From NCBI GenBank assembly GCA_023515795.1, contig JALGPX010000144.1, positions 1 through 23,818 on the forward strand: a stretch of 23,818 nucleotides of DNA, written 5' to 3'. Under the pieces are notes generated by a model. The model searched no databases, was not told the DNA's origin, and was given only the letters and a program-made list of their open reading frames with translations. This DNA is from Amoeboaphelidium occidentale. Its lineage: Eukaryota; Aphelidiomycota; Aphelidea. A program made the translations under genes and the position numbers. Positions 19,119-23,818 of this stretch are shown here, one piece after another (position 1 is the stretch's first letter; each line of letters begins with the position of its first letter).

Positions 19119-20657
19119 TCAGCCCATCATTGCTTCGATGTGCTTCTGTCCAGTATGAGTGAAATCATACGCTACTTCACCCATGAGTGAGAAATCTGTA
19201 CCTGTAACTTCATCTTCCTGTGACATTCTTAAAGACAACGATAAAGTTCTTCCGCCAAACCACGGGATTCTGATCTTAGACATGGCGTATACAATCAGCG
19301 CCGTAATCACAAACGAGTAAATGAAACCGACGATTGAACCATACAACTGGACACCTATTTGTGCAAAGTTTCCACTAACCCATCCGCCTAGCGCATTCTG
19401 GGGAGCTGGAGAGTTCTTTCCAAGTAATTCGATGTTCTTGTCAGCAAACACGCCGCCAAGAAGAAGACCAACAAAACCAACAACACTGTGCACGGCAAAA
19501 GCGTCCAAAGTATCATCATACTCAAATCTGCCTTTCAAGAAACAAGCCATGTTTCCAGCAATTGTACCAAATATTCCGAAGATAGGAGCGGCCCAAGCAT
19601 TAATGAAACCACAAGCGGGAGTAGCACAGACAAGACCACAAACTGCACCTGAACAGAATCCTAGAGATGTTATCTTCTGATGAAGTCTGTAATCAAACAA
19701 GATCCAAGCAATACCGCCAAATGCAGCAGACAAATGTGTTACCCATACGGCGTTGATGCCACGAACATCAATTGCCAAAGCAGAGCCACCATTAAATCCA
19801 AACCATCCAAACCTACAGTTAAGATAAAGAATAAGATCCTGAAATGTTTACCATAACAAGGCTGTTCCGATTGCAGTGTGAGTGAGATTGTGAGGCATGG
19901 ATGCTGCAGATGAACGTTTACCAATAACCAAACAAGCAGCTAAACCAGAAGCACCAGACACAATGTGGACAGGTAAACCACCAGCGAAGTCTTTAAAGCC
20001 ATTCACAGCTAGCCAACCATTTGGAGCCCAAGTCCAATATGTTACCACATCATAAACCAAAGTGCTCCAAACAAATACGAAGATCATCCATGGTACAATA
20101 CGAGTTCTCTCAGCAATAGCACCAAAAGCCAGAGCCGGAGTCACAGCAGCAAACATACTAAACATTATGGTACTGAAAGCAAATCTTACAGTTCATACAG
20201 AGCGAAAGCAATAGTAGGTATGGTCATTGCAGATTTGTGGACTGTAGTAAGTGTATGATCAAAGCCTCCATAGTAAAGATCTCCAATAAAGCCGTTGGCT
20301 GATGTATCAGACAATGCTATAGAGAAACCATACAGAAACCACTACATGTTAAATTCTCTCAAACTTCTTGATCGATCACTCACCTGGATGGTAACCACAT
20401 TCATGGTTAGAAAGCACACAAAGATAACAGACATGGCATTCTTAAATTCTACTGTACCACCGTAGAAGTAACCAGTTGCTGGTGTCTAAACATGTTAGGA
20501 TCCGCTCAGTTTCAGAATCCTGATGGTAATATCATGATAGAACCACCAGGATCCTGACAAACATAATCCTTACCATGAGGAACACAAGGGCAGAAGCTGT
20601 TAGTATCCAGGCTGTGTCTGCCCAGTTCACAGGAGTAAGATCAAAAGCATGGGGCAT
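19119..20657 (-). CDS. Ammonium transporter (AMT/MEP family)
   Basis: The exons are 20657-20574, 20485-20384, 20341-20190, 20157-19852 and 19812-19119, with introns of 88, 42, 32 and 39 nt, giving 445 residues. Splicing rebuilds family landmarks across junctions: ALVFLM|TPATGYFYGG, then IPTIAFALYEL|MFAAVTPAL and GTALLW|FGWFGFNGGSA. Further signatures are GAIAERTRIVP, WTWAPNGW and DFAGGLPVHIVSG. H177 and H323 (in DAFAVHSVVGF) are the twin pore histidines of the family. About eleven hydrophobic segments are visible, with a short cytosolic tail. It should import ammonium across the plasma membrane. The N terminus is short and lacks a signal peptide, as in many AMT/MEP proteins. The gene ends 22 nt from the convergent five-exon gene and shares a 135 nt promoter region with POP5. 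Confidence 0.95.
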
Positions 20658-20792
20658 TTTATGATGAAGTTCAGTTTCAAGTGAAGACCGAAACAACTCT
20701 TTGGGCAAACATGAATGGTCTATCCGACGGCTAGATTTTCAATCGGCAGGCTTTAGCTGTTACAAGAAGCACTCCTTTCTTTCCTCATCCTG

Positions 20793-21284
20793 ATGGTTAG
20801 ATTCAAAAACAGATACGTTCTATTCGAGATCAAGCATCACGCTCAAGATCCTTCACTACAGACGAAAAGCATTCCTCCGCATGCTCTTAATTACACAGAC
20901 AAGCACATTCTTACGGAAATACGGTCTAAAATACGGCAAGCCTTTGGAGAATATGGAGCCTCGTTGATATCTTCGCTTACAATCAAATACTTCAACCCCA
21001 GAACGGGTATGGGCATACTGCGGGTGAGTCGCGCCCACTGTCAAATGGTTTGTAGTGCGCTGATTTTGATAACATCGATTGCAAGGTCGGAAACTGAACA
21101 GAATCGTGATAATGTTTCTTTTTCTGTCGTGGCATTATGTGGGACTATAAGGAACTGTCAGCTGAAAGCTATTGAGCACGACAAGGCGCATATTAATTCT
21201 TTTTACTCGCAGAAGAGTATTGAAGCGAAAGCTTTGATGGAATCGTCAGTAATGGAGATTGAAAACGCTCTGGTAACAACGTGA
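20793..21284 (+). CDS. POP5: RNase P/MRP protein subunit POP5
   Basis: A single exon encodes 163 residues. MVRFKNRYVLFEI is the conserved POP5 opening. ILTEIRSKIRQAFGEYGASLISSLTIKYFNPRTGMGILRV carries the alpha/beta fold with the family's Y-x-N-x-x-T-G signature, and VVALCGTIRNCQLKAIEHDK is the second hallmark (GTIR.CQ). POP5 binds POP-family partners and the catalytic RNA in RNase P, which trims the 5' end of pre-tRNA, and in RNase MRP. The length is normal for the family (human 163). An initiator-like CTCATCCT ends directly at the ATG. The stop codon is 12 nt from that of the convergent ThrRS gene. Confidence 0.94.
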   Translation: MVRFKNRYVLFEIKHHAQDPSLQTKSIPPHALNYTDKHILTEIRSKIRQAFGEYGASLISSLTIKYFNPRTGMGILRVSRAHCQMVCSALILITSIARSETEQNRDNVSFSVVALCGTIRNCQLKAIEHDKAHINSFYSQKSIEAKALMESSVMEIENALVTT

Positions 21285-21296
21285 TAATAGACTAAA

Positions 21297-23527
21297 TTAC
21301 TCAAGTTTATTATCAGATCTTTGCTCTTCCTTCAAGCGACGCATCTTTTCAATGACATCCACGATTTTGTAGTCAACATTTCTTCCCTTGACTTCATCAT
21401 CTCGGTTTCTGACATTAACCGTCTGATTCTGCATTTCTTGTTCACCAACAACCAAGATGAAGTTCACTTGGGATATTTCTGCATTTCTAATTTTCTTGTT
21501 GAATGTATTTTCTCCTAGATCAACTTCAGTGTAGAAACCAGCATTATGGAACGCTTCGTAAACTTGTTCAGCGTATCCATAGTAAGCAACAGCAATCGGA
21601 ATGATTGCAACTTGTCGAGGAGACAACCAGAATGGCCACTTACCAGCAAAGTGTTCAGTCAAGATAGCAATGACTCTTTCAACAGACCCCAAGATCGCAC
21701 GATGGATAATAACAGGTCTGTAAACTTTGTTTGGTTCAGCATCTGGAGGAACGTATGTCAAGTTGAAACGTTCTGGCAATTGGAAATCCAACTGAATGGT
21801 TGCGCATTGATGCTTTCTGTTCAGCGCATCACGAATAGTGATGTCAATTTTTGGACCTATTATAAATTAGCTGAAGAACTGAGAGAAACTTACCGTAGAA
21901 TGCTCCATCTCCTGGATTCAATTCCCATTTCTCTCCAAAGTCGTTCAATGCAGCTTCAAGTTTCTTTTCTGCAGTATTCCAGGTTTCCAAGTTACCCAAA
22001 TACTTTTCAGGTCTAGTGGACAATTTCAATGAAAACTTAAAACCAAACACTCCGTAAACATGTTTAAGGAACAACAAGCAGTTTGTCATTTCATGTCCTA
22101 ATTGTTCAGGGCGACAGAATATGTGAGCATCATCCTGTTGGAAACGACGAACTCTGGTCAATCCAGTCAAAGCACCACTTAATTCATTTCTGTGCAATAC
22201 ACCAAAATCAGCAAATCTCAAAGGAAGCTCCCTGTACGAGCGTTCTCTCATATCGAACATGAGACAGTGACCAGGACAGTTCATTGGTTTCAAGGCAAAC
22301 TTTTCCTTCTCTACATCGAAACTGAACATGTTTTCCTGGTAGTTTTGCCAGTGACCAGAAGTTTTCCACAATTCCACATTGTAAATGTTTGGTGTAACAA
22401 CTTCCGTGAATCCACGTTTCCTGTATTCATTACGGATCAGCTCCTGAAGAGTATTGTAAATTCGGGCACCATGAGGAAGGAAGAAAGCAGAACCAGGAGA
22501 GTACTTATGGAAGAAGAACAGTTCCTGATCTTTTCCTATTTTTCTATGATCTCTCTTAGCAGCTTCTTCAAGGAACTTTTTGTATTCACTCAATTCCTTG
22601 GTTGAAGGGAAAGATATACCGTAGATTCTTTGCAAAGACTCATTATTAGCATCACCCAAGAAGTAAGACGATGAGTGCTTATGGACCATAAATGCCTTAA
22701 TTCTTCCAGTGTCTGGAACATGAGGTCCTCTGCACAAGTCGACCAATGGGCCACAACGATAAACTGTAGTGGAAGTACCATCAGGAATTTTATCCTTGAT
22801 CAAATGAACCTTAAACTTGTTGTGCTTGAACATCTCAAGCAATTGCTCCTTTGTCATAACCAGGCGCTCAAAAGGTTGCTTTTCCTTCGTGATGTTCTTT
22901 GCAATGCTTTCCAAATGAGGATAATCTTCTTCGTTCACGGAATGTTCCATACCCATTTCGTAGTAAAATCCATCTTCAGTTGGAGGCCCAATACACAAAT
23001 GACAACCCCAACGCCTCTCACAAGCTTCACCGAGAACGTGCGCAGATGAGTGCCAAAACACGGCCTTTCCTTCATCATTCTCGAAATCCAACAGCTGCAA
23101 TGAACAGTCCTTCTCCATAGGACGCAGTAAATCAAATAATTCACCATCAACTTTGGCAATGACAACACGCTGCGCAAGACCCTGAGAAATTTGCTTAGCG
23201 ATATCCATTGGCGTTGTTTCCCAAGCGAGCCCTTCTTTAACAGAACCATCCGGTAAAGTAATTTTAATCGGAACCCGCGGGCACTTTTTGATATTCTCAT
23301 CGTATTCCTTCTTCAAAGCCTCAAACATCTTCAAGCGATATTCCAAATACTCTGCAGGAGGGGTCAACTACACACGAATCTTTAGTAAAAGAATCTTAGC
23401 AATTTACTTCCAATGGGCCTTTAGAGGAATCCTTTGCCTCTTTCTTTCCCTTCTTTTGAGGGGCAGATGGTGCTGGCTTGTTCTCTGTTAATTTTACAGC
23501 TTCTAATTTCTCAACAGTGTCCTGCAT
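21297..23527 (-). CDS. TARS1: Threonyl-tRNA synthetase, cytosolic type
   Basis: The exons are 23527-23408, 23367-21894 and 21856-21297, with introns of 40 and 37 nt, giving 717 residues. Exon 1 encodes a lysine-rich leader; the junction [14 protein letters not shown] restores the eukaryotic ThrRS start. In order come a TGS domain (about 73-135), the editing domain with HSSAH (146-150) and CRGPH (252-256), and the class II catalytic core with C404 (MNCPGH), H455 (DDAHIF) and H583 (IIHRAILGS) as zinc ligands. Motif 2 is [20 protein letters not shown]. An anticodon-binding domain opening with [11 protein letters not shown] ends the protein. All catalytic and editing motifs are intact. The frame is open for 23 codons upstream of the chosen ATG but has no other ATG. 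I saw no mitochondrial targeting sequence, although one gene may serve both compartments in other eukaryotes. Confidence 0.97.
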
Positions 23528-23595
23528 TCCAATTTTTTTTACAGTATTTTCCTGAAAATAAGCAACGCGTGATCAAGCCTCAAAATTTTTCACAA

Positions 23596-23818
23596 ATGAG
23601 TTTCTTAATTAGAAATTCATATACAGTTTCTCAGAAACTAAAAGCAATTGAGCTATCCAGATCTATTGGTGTCTATGCTGCTTCTAGACAGCTTTTTATT
23701 TCTAAATCGTGTCTTTCTCGCTGGGTGTCGCAGAAAAGTGATTATCTCTCTGTGAAACCATTCAAACTACATAGACGTAAACTAGGTAGTGGAAGAACTC
23801 CAATGTTTCCTTCCGAAG
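23596..23818 (+). CDS. psq/CENP-B-like HTH protein, transposase-type, 3' end cut off
   Basis: This open frame runs off the window; 74 codons are visible. YTVSQKLKAIELSRSIGVYAASRQLFISKSCLSRWVSQKS-type sequence is a helix-turn-helix of the Psq/CENP-B N-terminal kind (about residues 9-50). It is followed by a basic stretch and LGSGRTPMFP (65-74), the linker typical of pogo/Tigger-like and other CENP-B-related transposases before the second HTH and DDE domain. Those domains would lie beyond the edge, so it cannot be told whether this is an intact transposase, a remnant or a domesticated DNA-binding protein. The frame is undamaged as far as it goes. Its ATG is 68 nt from the ThrRS start on the other strand, so the two genes share promoter DNA. 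Confidence 0.65.
   Translation, partial: MSFLIRNSYTVSQKLKAIELSRSIGVYAASRQLFISKSCLSRWVSQKSDYLSVKPFKLHRRKLGSGRTPMFPSE

Noticed and set aside
20174..20189. A 17 nt intron (GTAAGATTTGCTTTCAG) in the ammonium transporter
   Set aside because: It keeps the frame but inserts extra residues before MFAAVTPAL. Using the AG at 20158 instead gives a 32 nt intron, matching others here, and restores the family motif YELMFAAVTPAL exactly.
22192..23120. Plus-strand frames opposite threonyl-tRNA synthetase
   Set aside because: The minus strand encodes an intact, highly conserved ThrRS; the opposite frames have no independent support.
1..23818. tRNA, rRNA, CRISPR arrays, bacterial operon signals
   Set aside because: None was seen by eye; introns, signal peptides with HDEL and eukaryotic protein families show this is eukaryotic nuclear DNA.

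Overview
This is nuclear DNA of a flagellated single-celled or zoosporic eukaryote with a very compact genome. The evidence is spliceosomal introns (15 reconstructed; 14 of them 32-52 nt, one 88 nt), a ciliary-tip protein (CEP104), ER signal peptides with an HDEL retention signal, and ordinary eukaryotic housekeeping proteins in the standard genetic code (TAA, TGA and TAG are all used as stops). Several genes carry a TCATTYYNC-like motif 20-85 nt before the ATG. This resembles the initiator-type core promoter described for oomycetes. Together with two small secreted proteins, it makes an oomycete or related stramenopile parasite (for example Albugo-like) a reasonable guess, but the window does not prove this.

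Layout, left to right: CEP104 (+); an ER-luminal HDEL protein of unknown function (-); AMPK beta subunit (+); casein kinase 2 beta subunit (-); a BTB/POZ protein (+); a DDT/WHIM chromatin protein with a PIP-box-like motif (-); a membrane-anchored START-domain protein (+); a PP2A B''-type regulatory subunit with EF-hands (-); two tandem small secreted proteins (-, -); an uncharacterised five-exon protein (+); a five-exon ammonium transporter (-); RNase P/MRP subunit POP5 (+); cytosolic-type threonyl-tRNA synthetase (-); and the start of a psq/CENP-B-like helix-turn-helix gene (+), cut by the window edge.

Genes alternate strand almost perfectly. All six convergent pairs end only 10-47 nt apart, and divergent pairs share 68-444 nt of promoter DNA. 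The only break in the pattern is the tandem pair of secreted-protein genes, which look like diverged paralogues and are the most accessory-like part of the window. The rest is core signalling (three regulatory subunits of the AMPK, CK2 and PP2A enzymes), chromatin, translation, RNA processing and nitrogen uptake. I saw no operon, CRISPR array, tRNA or rRNA. The only mobile-element-like sequence is the partial HTH gene at the right end.
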